Assembly (NCBI RefSeq): GCF_014198245.1
Contig: NZ_JACIHE010000017.1
Coordinates: 1 to 64,000 of the forward strand
DNA from: Bradyrhizobium sp. cir1
GTDB lineage: Bacteria > Pseudomonadota > Alphaproteobacteria > Rhizobiales > Xanthobacteraceae
Length of the DNA: 64,000 bases
Reading direction: 5' to 3'
How positions within the stretch are numbered: position 1 is the first letter of the stretch; each line of letters opens with the position of its first letter. A program made the position numbers and the translations under genes. Below, in pieces: positions 18,544 through 27,900 of this stretch. The notes beneath the pieces were generated by a model, which was not told where the DNA came from, did no database searches, and was given only the letters and a program-made list of their open reading frames with translations.

Positions 18544-20282
18544 GCATTCTGAATTTTGCGGACGGAGAAGCGCTGGGCCGCGTCCAATCGGTCGACACGA
18601 CCACGGTGATCGTCCACGTCGATGATGTCGAGGCGCTGCGGGCGCTGCAGGTGAACCGGCTGGTTGCGCTCCAGAGCAGCCTTGCCGGCCATAAGTTAAT
18701 TGGTGTGATCCAAAAGATCATCCGTACCGCGCTCGGTGAAGCGAAGATCGCCGATGTCGAGCTAGGCGAGGCCGCGCATCCCGAAGTCAATCTGGTTCGG
18801 ATTATGTTGATCGGCACGCTGCTCGATCGGGACGGACCGCGCGCCAATGTCTTCCGCCGGACGCTTGAGACCGTCCCGGAGATCGATGCCTGCTGCTTCG
18901 CTCTCGAAGGCGAGCGCCTTACGCGCTTCATGGGGGTGATTTCGGAGGTGACCGGCGGCGCGCAGCGCCTGTCGCTTGGCGCCCATACGCTCGATCCCAA
19001 CGCTCAGGCGTTCGTCAATGGCAATCGGTTGTTCCAGCGTCATGCGCTCATCGTGGGCAGCACCGGCTCGGGCAAGTCGTGGACGACCGCGCGCCTGCTC
19101 GAGCAAATCGCCGAGCTCGACAGCGCCAATGCCATCGTGTTCGACATGCACGGAGAATATGCGTCGATGGCTGGCGACGGTTTCGTCCATCTTCGCGTCG
19201 CGGGCCCAAGCGATATCGAAGCGGGGAAGGGGCTGAACGATGGTGTGCTGCATTTGCCCTATTGGCTCATGAGCTACGAGGCGCTTGTCTCGATGTTTGT
19301 TGACCGCTCCGATCAGAACGCCCCAAACCAGGCCATGATCATGTCGCGTACCGTCGTCGACGCCAAGACGGGCTTCCTGAAAGCCGGCGGTCATGTCGAG
19401 GTGCTCGCCAACTTCACGATCGACAGTCCGGTGCCTTTCAGGATGGAAACCGTGCTAGGCGAGCTCAACCGGCTCAACGCCGAGATGGTACCGGGAGCCA
19501 AGGCGGGCACTGAGAAGCAGGGCGATTTCCACGGCAAGCTCAGCCGTCTAATCCAGCGCCTCGAGGGCAAACGCACCGATCGACGCCTCGGCTTCCTATT
19601 CCCTGCGTCCGGCGTGGCGGACAGCTATGATTGGCTCGATCGCGCAGTTGAGCTGCTGCTCGGTGGCAGGGCGGCCAAAGGCGGCCACGGTGGCGTCAAG
19701 ATCATCGACTTCTCTGAAGTTCCATCCGACATTTTGCCGCTGATCGTCGGCATGGTCGCGCGCATGGCCTTCCACGTGCAGCAGTGGAGCACGCAGGGGC
19801 TTCGCCATCCGGTGGCCCTGTTCTGTGACGAGGCGCATCTTTATATTCCACAGGATCCGACTTCGGGCGCCGCGGAGAATGCGATCGCTACCTTCGAGCG
19901 CATCGCCAAGGAGGGGCGGAAATATGGCGTCGGGCTGGTGGTGATCAGCCAGCGCCCCGCCGAAGTGAACCGCACGGTCGCCAGCCAGTGCAACAATCTC
20001 ATCGCGATGCGGCTAACCAACGGTGACGACCAAGCTGTCGTGCGACGGCTGCTGCCCGACAGCCTCGGCGGCTTCGGCGACCTGCTTCCGGTCCTCGACA
20101 CGGGCGAAGCACTCGTCGTTGGCGATGCGATTCTACTGCCCACGCGTATCCGCATTGCCAAACCGATAAACGAACCGCTTAGCGGCACGATCCAGTTCTG
20201 GGATCGTTGGGCCGACCCAGCGGCTGCGGCGACGCTCGACAAGGCTGTCGAGAGCTGGCGCCGTCAGACGCTTGTCAAATAG
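18540..20282 (+). CDS. herA: HerA-like hexameric DNA translocase (SIR2-HerA system)
   Basis: This 580-residue ATPase of the HerA/FtsK type would form a hexameric ring on DNA and bind the SIR2 protein encoded just before it. An N-terminal beta-barrel (HAS) domain occupies about residues 1-140. Walker A is GSTGSGKSWT (about 173-182). Walker B is ALFCDEAHLYI (about 426), followed by the sensor stretch VVISQRPAEVNRTVASQ and an arginine-finger region near LPDSLGGF. Length and motif order agree with bacterial HerA. It starts at a GTG overlapping the SIR2 stop. In archaea HerA works with the NurA nuclease; here no NurA is present and SIR2 takes its position. Confidence 0.92.
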   Translation: MSILNFADGEALGRVQSVDTTTVIVHVDDVEALRALQVNRLVALQSSLAGHKLIGVIQKIIRTALGEAKIADVELGEAAHPEVNLVRIMLIGTLLDRDGPRANVFRRTLETVPEIDACCFALEGERLTRFMGVISEVTGGAQRLSLGAHTLDPNAQAFVNGNRLFQRHALIVGSTGSGKSWTTARLLEQIAELDSANAIVFDMHGEYASMAGDGFVHLRVAGPSDIEAGKGLNDGVLHLPYWLMSYEALVSMFVDRSDQNAPNQAMIMSRTVVDAKTGFLKAGGHVEVLANFTIDSPVPFRMETVLGELNRLNAEMVPGAKAGTEKQGDFHGKLSRLIQRLEGKRTDRRLGFLFPASGVADSYDWLDRAVELLLGGRAAKGGHGGVKIIDFSEVPSDILPLIVGMVARMAFHVQQWSTQGLRHPVALFCDEAHLYIPQDPTSGAAENAIATFERIAKEGRKYGVGLVVISQRPAEVNRTVASQCNNLIAMRLTNGDDQAVVRRLLPDSLGGFGDLLPVLDTGEALVVGDAILLPTRIRIAKPINEPLSGTIQFWDRWADPAAAATLDKAVESWRRQTLVK

Positions 20283-20329
20283 TTGCCTTCCGGCAAGCCT
20301 CTCGCGCATCACGATGCTGGGCGCGACCC

Positions 20330-20581
20330 TGCAGAAACTGATCCGGAGGGTGATCCTGCCTGCTTCCCACCATCTTTATGCACTCGTCTTGGCAGTGCGT
20401 CCGCTACGTGGTGCTGATGCCGTCCGAGATGGTTGGGGCGAAGGCAAATCTTGGCTGTCTCATCATCAACAGTCAGTACACGTTCCTGATGCCTCAGATG
20501 TAGGGCATCATCAGCATCACGATGATCGGACTTGCTTTCAACGCCGTTCTAGAGGCGTTGGAGCGGCGCCTCATGCGGTGA
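20330..20581 (+). pseudogene. ABC-transporter permease fragment
   Basis: Two frames carry pieces of a taurine/nitrate-type permease C-terminus: RRVILPASHHLYALVLAVRP, then PSEMVGAKANLGCLIINSQY, an in-frame TAG, and ISITMIGLAFNAVLEALERR before the stop. No other part of the transporter is present. It separates SIR2-HerA from hipBA, suggesting these were joined by separate insertions. Confidence 0.6.
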
Positions 20582-20775
20582 AGGCGCCGGGCACGAATTG
20601 AGTGCGGCGGTGGCTGATTGGGCTCCTTCGATGAAGGCCGCCTTGGAAGATGGGACGCGGAGAGCAACTTCTTTCATCAAGGCGACACATAGCAAATTTA
20701 TGATCCCGAGATCTTGGCCGCAACGCCGGCTCGGTCAGAAAAGCCTACCTACGCGCCGCGCCGACTGGCCGCGGA

Positions 20776-22095
20776 TCATTCACTACTCTTGAGACCAGCC
20801 AGCGAATTCACACGGCGCTTCGCGCCATCAGCAATCGATATGGCCATCTTCTCCGGAAATCCTTTTGGAAGCGCATTCAGCACCTGATCTATGGCTTTTG
20901 CGGCTGTATCGCCGAGCTGCTGGATGACAGCCTTGACTGTTTTGTCGGATAGACCGCAGCTTTTCGCAGTCTGCACGAAATGTCGGCCGAGAACCGTGTG
21001 GACGACGTAATGCCGGTTGCTACCGATCGCCATGGCCAGCTTCATTTGGTTTTGGCTGATCTGTCCAGCGTCCAGGCTCGGTTGGGTCGAAATGATGTCG
21101 TAAAGCGGGGCAAGATGAAAACGTCCGCCCGGCGCCAAATGAATGCTAAAATTCTTCGCATGGCCATCGGTGGCGGCAAGCAGCCAGAACACGATCTGCG
21201 CCTTGAAGAAAATGGCCCGGTCGTCCTCAGGCGTATCGCTGCCCTTGAGGAAATCCGAGATTTTGCGGATGCCAGGTCCGCCGTCGGATTCATACTTGCG
21301 CGCGGGCGGAACCGATAGTGCTTGGCAGCAGTCTTCCTGCGGCAGCCGCAACAGGCGGCCGTCGCGCGTCCAGGTGCGATCGAACCGCTCAACTGCGAGC
21401 ACGCGGCGCCCGGCGAAATCGATGATGCTTGATTTGGCGACCGGCAAGCCGAGTGCGGCAACCAGCTCGAGGCACAGATGCTCGTTTTCAACGCTGCTGG
21501 TCAGGTCGATTCCGTTCGGCAACTTCCCGATCTGCGGCTTGATGATGTGCGTAGTTGCGGTCGTGCCATGAGGAACGTACCACTTGTCTTTCCAGTAAAG
21601 CAGCGCTGTCTTTTCCTGCGCACCGGCCAGAGAAATACGGAAATCCTGGTCGGGGCCGATGCCGAGTGGATTGCTGGCAAGATTGCCGAGAATGGCTGCA
21701 ATCTCCTGATCGCTGGCGGCACGGCCATCAATAGCGCCGGCGGCTCCGGGCGCGCCACCATCGGGCAGGAACTGCAGCGCACCAATGCAGTCGCGGCCGA
21801 TGGCGGAGAGCAGGCTGTAAGCGTCGGGGCCGTCAGCATGCGCACGTTCAGCGACGCGTTGGCGAATGTCGTCATTGTCGGGCAGAAGATTGTCAAAGAC
21901 AGCGACGACTGGATCGCCAATATAACGATCCTCGCGCAGAGGCAGCGACACCGAAACAGGGATGGCATTTTCCCACGCGAGCCACTGCCTGTCATACTGG
22001 AAATCGATTGCGCCGCTGCTCTCGCGTCGCAGCCGGCCGACCAGCCGCGTGTTGAGGTAAACATTGAGCGGCGCCCGGGCAGGACGACGCGCCAT
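20776..22095 (-). CDS. hipA: HipA toxin kinase
   Basis: A 439-residue Ser/Thr kinase toxin of a type II toxin-antitoxin pair. Relatives phosphorylate a tRNA synthetase, starve translation and create persister or abortive states. Visible in order: the N-terminal HipA fold (LNVYLNTRLVGRLRRESSG), FDNLLPDND, IGRDCIGALQFLP, the ATP-binding core ISLAGAQEKTALLY, TTHIIKPQIG, VENEHLCLELVAALGLPVA, VERFDRTW, LPQEDCCQALSVPPARKYE, the catalytic loop ATDGHAKNFSIHL and the metal-binding LAPLYDIIS. All core residues appear present. The ATG overlaps the hipB stop (TGATG), so the two are co-translated. A TTG one codon earlier is possible but less likely. Confidence 0.93.
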   Translation of the reverse strand: MARRPARAPLNVYLNTRLVGRLRRESSGAIDFQYDRQWLAWENAIPVSVSLPLREDRYIGDPVVAVFDNLLPDNDDIRQRVAERAHADGPDAYSLLSAIGRDCIGALQFLPDGGAPGAAGAIDGRAASDQEIAAILGNLASNPLGIGPDQDFRISLAGAQEKTALLYWKDKWYVPHGTTATTHIIKPQIGKLPNGIDLTSSVENEHLCLELVAALGLPVAKSSIIDFAGRRVLAVERFDRTWTRDGRLLRLPQEDCCQALSVPPARKYESDGGPGIRKISDFLKGSDTPEDDRAIFFKAQIVFWLLAATDGHAKNFSIHLAPGGRFHLAPLYDIISTQPSLDAGQISQNQMKLAMAIGSNRHYVVHTVLGRHFVQTAKSCGLSDKTVKAVIQQLGDTAAKAIDQVLNALPKGFPEKMAISIADGAKRRVNSLAGLKSSE

Positions 22096-22346
22096 CAAAA
22101 GAGATCCTCAATCGCTTCAGCCGTTAATTTGGTGCGCGGCCGGATGACGAGCTCGAGGTCGAGCCCGGCCAGCGCATCCAGCAGGATGCGCAGCTGCGTT
22201 GCAGGTTCGCCGGCCTCGAGCTTCGAGACTGTCGCTTGACGCGCATGCATCTTCTCACCCAGGTCACGCTGGGTAAGCTTCTTCTGCCGCCGGAAGCGTC
22301 TGATTCCAGCGCCAACTTGTTGCGGGGTGCGGGCGATCGTATCCAT
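22095..22346 (-). CDS. hipB: HipB antitoxin, XRE-type repressor
   Basis: An 83-residue helix-turn-helix protein that would neutralise HipA and repress the operon. The HTH lies in IRRFRRQKKLTQRDLGEKMH and ARQATVSKLEAGE (about residues 14-50), and the C-terminal LELVIRPR strand is typical for HipB dimerisation. I chose the ATG at 22346 over a TTG one codon upstream. Four palindromes lie immediately upstream (22356-22452) as operators. The gene runs divergently from the Wadjet operon. Confidence 0.9.
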   Translation of the reverse strand: MDTIARTPQQVGAGIRRFRRQKKLTQRDLGEKMHARQATVSKLEAGEPATQLRILLDALAGLDLELVIRPRTKLTAEAIEDLF

Positions 22347-22355
22347 CAAATCACG

Positions 22356-22452
22356 ATACGCGAGTGCGTATATGACGTCAATATGCGCGTTCGCGAATAT
22401 CTATTGATTATGCGGCTCCGCGTATATTTACGTTTAATACGCAATTGCGTAT
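22356..22452. promoter_or_regulatory. Four HipB operator palindromes at exact 27-bp period
   Basis: Consensus ATACGC-N4-GCGTAT. Copies: ATACGCGAGTGCGTAT (22356-22371), ATGCGCGTTCGCGAAT (22383-22398), ATGCGGCTCCGCGTAT (22410-22425) and ATACGCAATTGCGTAT (22437-22452). Starts are each 27 bp apart. The first copy is 9 bases upstream of the hipB ATG. E. coli hipBA also has four operators, with a different sequence. Confidence 0.85.
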
Positions 22453-22789
22453 GAATGGAGAGCGAGGACTCGGTCGATGAGGGAATGCTTCATAGATGTT
22501 TGTTAACGTTTTGGCGAAGTGGTAACAAAGTGGTTGTATCTCTCGCGCCAGCAACTCCTTGTATCGGAAGAGTTACACAAATAGATTCAATGACTTGAGG
22601 CCGGATTGTTCCGTATCTAAAGACCGGACACAAAATCCGATCCGACTTTTGGAGCCTCGACAGCGATTGAGCTGGAAAGCTATATTAGAACATACTAAGA
22701 ACGAATCGATCTTCCGGTTGTATTTTCAAGACCCACTCTCAATAACAATGATGTCCGGCACATCATGCGTTTAGCGTCGCCATCTCAGC
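22453..22789. other. AT-rich spacer before Wadjet
   Basis: About 340 bases clearly more AT-rich than the flanking genes. No gene recognised. It presumably carries the jetA promoter, but I cannot assign a specific -35/-10. Confidence 0.4.
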
Positions 22790-24346
22790 ATGAAGTCGGG
22801 CCCAGGAGCCGCGTCATTGACCTTGTTCCGCCATTTGCATGACGACGCGTTTTTGGCCTTCTCGCGCGATCACAAGCACCTGTACGCGGCCTGTCTGCTC
22901 GACCTCCATGAACGCTTCTTTTCAGGCGCACCGTCGTTTCCGACCCCCCAGCAGGTCGTCCATGCCATCTACGACGTCATGCGTGCCAACCCCGCCCTCT
23001 GGAACGAGGGCGATGATTTCGGCGGCCTGCCGGAAATGATCTCCGCGGGACGCCGCCGGATCCGGAAGGCCGACGTCGCGCTCGCTTCCGAAAAGGGCGA
23101 CAAGGCGCTCGGTCTTGCCCGACAACTGTACGCCCGGCTGCTCGCCTGGGGATGGCTTGAAGAGGAGGAATACGGGCTTCGCGTTACCGTGGACATGGCT
23201 ATGGGACCGCTGCTCGTGATCCAGCGGCTCGCGAGCCTCAACAAGGATCTCTCGCAGCGATTCGGCGGCTTGATCGTGCAAATCCGCCTCAACCTGGAGG
23301 CCGTCGAAAAACTGAGGCCCGAGATCACCGACCGCAAGCAGCGCGAAGCCGCGCTCGCCGTCCGCGAGGCGCGCAATCAGGCCGACCAGTTCACGAAGAG
23401 CCTGCGGGCCATTCTGGCCGACCTCAAGCGCGTCCGACGGACAGTCATGGAGTCGAAAACCGTCGCTACCCGGCTGGAAGCCTTTTTCGAGGAGTTCGTC
23501 GACCAGCTCCTGCTGAAGGATTTCGAGTCCATCCTCACCGTCAACCATCCGTACCGCTTCCGCGACGCCATCGTCGATCTCGCGCGGAGGATCTCCTACA
23601 CCCCGCAAACCATGCAGGTCCTCGCCGAGGAGTACACAGCTTCCAGCATGGCAGCCGACATCGAGGACGGTCGGCTGGCCGCCGCCGACGACCTGCTGGC
23701 CATCGAAAGCATCTTCGATCAGATCGGGGAGATGTTCGATAGGATCGAGGCCTTCCGGAGGCAGCTCGAAGCCCGGGTCCGCAACACCATTAAGTACGCC
23801 GAGCGGGGCGGGCAGGGACTCGTCGGCCGGGCCGGCGACCTGGTGCGGCGACTGGATGCCATCCTGCGGGACGGCAGACACCACAAGGCAACAATCGAAT
23901 GGAGCATCGAGCCACTGCGGTCCCCCTGGTCGGAGCACCATCAGGCGCCGGCCAGGCAGCCGCGCCGTCCCGTGGAAGCAAGGGAGCTCGCCGAGCCGCC
24001 GTCGGACCCGCTCTACGAACTGCGGAAGAAGCTCCGCCTCGAGTACATCGCTCGCATCGCGCCCCGCCCCGAGGATGTCAGACGATTCCTCGAGGGCCAG
24101 GTGCCGCCATTCGCGACTAGGGAAGCCCGCTTCATGGAAATCGATACCGTGGACGACTTTCTCGCCTTCGATTGCGCCCGCCGATATGCGCTGACGGGCG
24201 AGATTCCGGCGCAGGTCGCGGCCGGGTTCGATCTGGAGCCGCGCCCAGACACGCCGCCCCACGACAGCGAATGGCTTCGCTGTGCGAACTTCGTGGTCAG
24301 GCGATCCGGCCACTTCCGGAAAGCAGAGGCAGCCCGTGCTCAGTGA
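22790..24346 (+). CDS. jetA: Wadjet JetA (DUF3375, kleisin-like subunit)
   Basis: First gene of a complete Wadjet system, which recognises and cleaves small circular DNA (plasmids). JetA is the MukF/MksF-like kleisin that bridges the SMC motor heads. The 518-residue product matches the family in size and features: an N-terminal winged-helix part (LTLFRHLHDDAFLAFSRDHK), a middle helical domain with IQRLASLNKDLSQRFGGLIV, a coiled region, and a C-terminal part LYELRKKLRLEYIARI. Proline-rich linkers (about residues 390-410) separate the last domain. It overlaps jetB by 11 bases. The long open frame on the opposite strand is a high-GC shadow. Confidence 0.9.
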   Translation: MKSGPGAASLTLFRHLHDDAFLAFSRDHKHLYAACLLDLHERFFSGAPSFPTPQQVVHAIYDVMRANPALWNEGDDFGGLPEMISAGRRRIRKADVALASEKGDKALGLARQLYARLLAWGWLEEEEYGLRVTVDMAMGPLLVIQRLASLNKDLSQRFGGLIVQIRLNLEAVEKLRPEITDRKQREAALAVREARNQADQFTKSLRAILADLKRVRRTVMESKTVATRLEAFFEEFVDQLLLKDFESILTVNHPYRFRDAIVDLARRISYTPQTMQVLAEEYTASSMAADIEDGRLAAADDLLAIESIFDQIGEMFDRIEAFRRQLEARVRNTIKYAERGGQGLVGRAGDLVRRLDAILRDGRHHKATIEWSIEPLRSPWSEHHQAPARQPRRPVEARELAEPPSDPLYELRKKLRLEYIARIAPRPEDVRRFLEGQVPPFATREARFMEIDTVDDFLAFDCARRYALTGEIPAQVAAGFDLEPRPDTPPHDSEWLRCANFVVRRSGHFRKAEAARAQ

Positions 24347-24974
24347 GTTCGAAAACGTCGAGCGTTCCTTCGGTGCGGAAAAGGCAGCCGACCTCCGCAA
24401 AGCGCTGCACTTCCTGCTACGGCGGCAGTTCGTGTTCGCGGGAGATCCCCGGACTGGGACAGTCTACAACACGATCATGGATGGCCGCTTCCGCGACGTG
24501 GTCGACGGCTTCTTGGATAGTTGCGGATACCGCGTCCATCGCGATCCGGAGGCGCAGTGGGCCGGCATCGTCGCCATGGACGAGGACGTGCCGCTGCCTC
24601 GAATGAAGCTCGACGAAACCATTGTTGCGCTGGTGCTGGCGGCATACTGGCAACAGGAGGTGAACGTCGGAGCGGTCGAGGACCGGGCCGTCGTAGTGGC
24701 CACTTTGAACGACCTGTTCGATCGCTACCGTGAGATGGCGCAACACGGCGGCGGAGGCGCGATCTCGGCCGCCCGCTTCCGGGACATCCTGCGCGAGGCC
24801 GCCCAACGCAGTTTGGTCGAGATCGGTGATTTTGACGACGAGCAGCAGGACTGCGAGATCAGGATCCGCCCGATGATCAAGCTGATCAGTGGCGGCGATG
24901 CCCTCCAACGGCTCGAGCGCTACGTGCGTAGCGAGGAGGCGCGGTTTCCGCAGCCCGCAGGAGACGAGGCATGA
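24336..24974 (+). CDS. jetB: Wadjet JetB (DUF4194, KITE subunit)
   Basis: JetB is the MksE/MukE-like winged-helix (KITE) protein that binds the JetA kleisin. I place the start at the GTG at 24336 (VLSEFENVERSFGAEKAADL), giving 212 residues. An in-frame ATG at 24282 would add 18 residues lying entirely within jetA and without family resemblance. Visible features: LRKALHFLLRRQFVFAGD, LPRMKLDETIVALVLAAYWQ and the C-terminal IRIRPMIKLISGGDALQRL typical of DUF4194. The stop overlaps the jetC start (ATGA). Confidence 0.88.
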   Translation: MLSEFENVERSFGAEKAADLRKALHFLLRRQFVFAGDPRTGTVYNTIMDGRFRDVVDGFLDSCGYRVHRDPEAQWAGIVAMDEDVPLPRMKLDETIVALVLAAYWQQEVNVGAVEDRAVVVATLNDLFDRYREMAQHGGGGAISAARFRDILREAAQRSLVEIGDFDDEQQDCEIRIRPMIKLISGGDALQRLERYVRSEEARFPQPAGDEA

Positions 24975-27900
24975 TGGAGCTACGCCACCTGGCGATGGTG
25001 AACTGGCACCTATTCGACATCGCCGACATCCACGTGACAGGACACGTCGGGGTCCTGGGCGAGAACCGGTCCGGCAAATCGACAATCCTCGACATGGCAC
25101 AGGTCGTTCTCACCGGCGGGAGCCGGCGGTTCTTGCGCCTGAACGCGGTCGCCGGCGACAGCGGAAAATCGCGCAGCGGCTCGAAGCGCAGCGTCGTCGA
25201 TTACTGCCTTGGGACGCTCGGCGAAGACCAGCGCCGGCGCGACGAGGCGCGCACCTACGTGGCGCTAGGCTTCGAAGACAAGGAAGGCGATCGACCGCCG
25301 GTCACGATCGGCATGGCGCTTGAGGCGCGCAAGTCCGACAGCAGGGAGACCGTGCTGGCACTGTTCGTCGCCGTCGGGACCGTTCTGAGCTCCAAGGACT
25401 TCATCGAGCAGCGAGGAAAGTCGCAATTCCCGGCGCCGTGGGAGGACGTGCGGGCCCGGATCGTCACGGCGGTCGGCGAGGGCAACTTCGTCAATCATCG
25501 CGACCGGGCGAGCGACTACGTCCGCGAGTATATGCGCCATCTTCTGCCGCATTCGCCCTATGGCGAGCACAACGCCAGCGCCCTGCAGAAGTCAATCGTC
25601 AACGCGATGACGCTCGACCACAACCAGACGGCCACCCAGTTCGTGCGGAACTACATCCTTGAGGACAGTCCGATCGGCATCAAGGAGCTGCGCGAGTCGA
25701 TCCAGACATACCGCAACATCAGCGAAACCATCCGAAAGATGCGCCTCAGGCTCGAAGCCCTGAGGGCGCTTCGGGTCGTCCTCGGCACCCTTGAAGAAGC
25801 GCTCGAGACCAAGTTCAGGGAGGAGTGGATCGCAAAACGCGCGACTTGGCTCGCGGCGCGCGCGACAAACCTGGACTTCAAGACCAAGCGGCGTACCGAG
25901 ATGGCGCGCCGGGACGGCGCAGCAAAAGAACTCGAATTCATCGACGACGACGTCAAGGCCATCGATAACGAGATCGAACGCCTCACGGCCGCGATCGCCG
26001 AACACGATGCCAAGACCGGCAGAAAGTCCCTGCAGCAGACCGCCGATGTGGCCGGGCAGGCAGCGCACCGCGCCTCGGCGGACTTCAAGGCTCGTATGGA
26101 GAACATCCGTCGCCTGCAGCCGCTCCGCGCGATGTGCGCGCACGGTTTCGAGGACTTCGTTCCTGCGCTTGAGCGCCTTCTGACCGCCACCGCCGGGGCT
26201 GACATCGGGCGCGTCTCCGACGAGCTCTCCGCGGCCGAGAAGTCCTTCGCGGCAAGCGGCGCGAAATGGCTGCCGAAGATCGACGAAGCGCGTCAAACGA
26301 TCATCGCGGAGCTTTCCGGGCTCCGAGGCCGCCGCGACGAGGTGCTCGAACGGATCCGACAGCACGCCGCCGGAGGGGCGCGGGCCTATCTCGGCGATGA
26401 CACTGAACTCCTCTGCCGCAGGCTGCGGCAGAGGGGAATGGACCCGCGCGTGCTCTGCGACATCATCGAAGTCGCCGAACCCGAATGGGTCGGAGCCGCC
26501 GAGGCGCTCCTCGGCCGCGACCGGGAAGCCGTGTTCGTGGACAGAGCGGATATCAGCGCCGCCACGTCAATCTTCAAGGAAGGTCGCCGCGAGTTTCGCC
26601 ATGCATCGCTAGTGAGCCTAAACAAACTCGAGCAGTTCAGGGCCAAGCCGGAGCGCGGTACTTTCCCCTCGATCTTCCGGAGCCAGGATCCGGACGCGAT
26701 GGCCTTCATCATGCGCCGCTACGGCACGGTCCGCCTCGCGGATACGCTCGACCAGTTCAACAGGCCCGGCCGGGCTATCATGAAGGACAGCCTCTACGAC
26801 GACGGACTCGTAAGGACCCATCGCTGGATCGAAGCCTCGCAGCACAAGATTGGAAAGGCGGCCCAGGCGAACGCCCTGCGCTCCCTGCAGGATCAGGCCG
26901 AGGAACTGGATCGGCGCCAAACGCAAAAGAGCAAGGAGGCCCAGGCGGCAGAGCAGGCTTTTGCCGCTCTGAAGAACATCTGCGAGGAAGGTGACGATCT
27001 CAAGGCTTGCGCCGCTGCCTTCGCAGCCGCGCAGACCGAGATCGCCGAAGCCCAGGCGAGGCTCGAAGCGCTCGAGGGGGCGGGCGACGGCGGACTTCGC
27101 GACAAGAAACGAGCGCAGCAGAAGCTGAAGGAGAAGAGGCTCGACGAGCGAAAGATCCAGCAGAAGGCGTTCGGCGAGCATGACGGTGAGGTCAGATCGG
27201 CAGAGAGGAGACTGGGAGAGGGCGAAAACGTACCCGGCTCCGAGCTTAACCTGCGGGTCGCCCGGTCGATCTATCGCAAGACCTTCCCGCTCTACTCCGC
27301 CGCGAAGGGCAGGATCGTGTACCGCGAGCGCCTCAATGCCGCAGCCCAGAAGGGCTTCGCGGAGAAACATCGCGCCATCGCCGACAGGGCGCTCAAAGAT
27401 GCGGACGCCTCGGACGCCGAACGCCTCCGGATCGAGCGACGGGTCCGCGAACTCCTTTACGATTACTTCGACCAGTTCGGGATGAGCTCGCAAGTCGGCG
27501 CTGAGAGCGAGCCGCTGCGGGAGGTGAAGCCCTGGATGGAGCAGCTCATCTCGGATATCGAATCCAATGAGCTGCGCCATTACGAACGGCAGGCGCGGGA
27601 AGCGGCGGAAAAGGCCTCCACCCTGCTGCGCGGCGAGTTCATCAATGCGCTCACGGCCCGGATCGGCAAGATGGAGCGGGAGCTGCAGTCGTTGAACCGC
27701 AGTCTCTACGCACATCCCTTCCATAACGAGCGCTATTCATTCCACCGCACTCAGATGGTGGAATTCCAGCCCATCCTGAAGATCATCGAGATCGCCAAAA
27801 CCTCTCCGGAGGCCCTCGATATGCTGTTCCGGGGCGACGTGCCCGATGACTTCCCGCACAAGGATACGATCCTTGCGCTCGAGGCATTGCTCGAAGATCC

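Noticed and set aside
22922..24400. 492-codon open frame opposite jetA
   Set aside because: Shadow of a high-GC gene; jetA on the other strand has clear family features and operon context.
26618..27724. 368-codon open frame opposite jetC
   Set aside because: Antisense to a well-supported SMC gene; no domain of its own.
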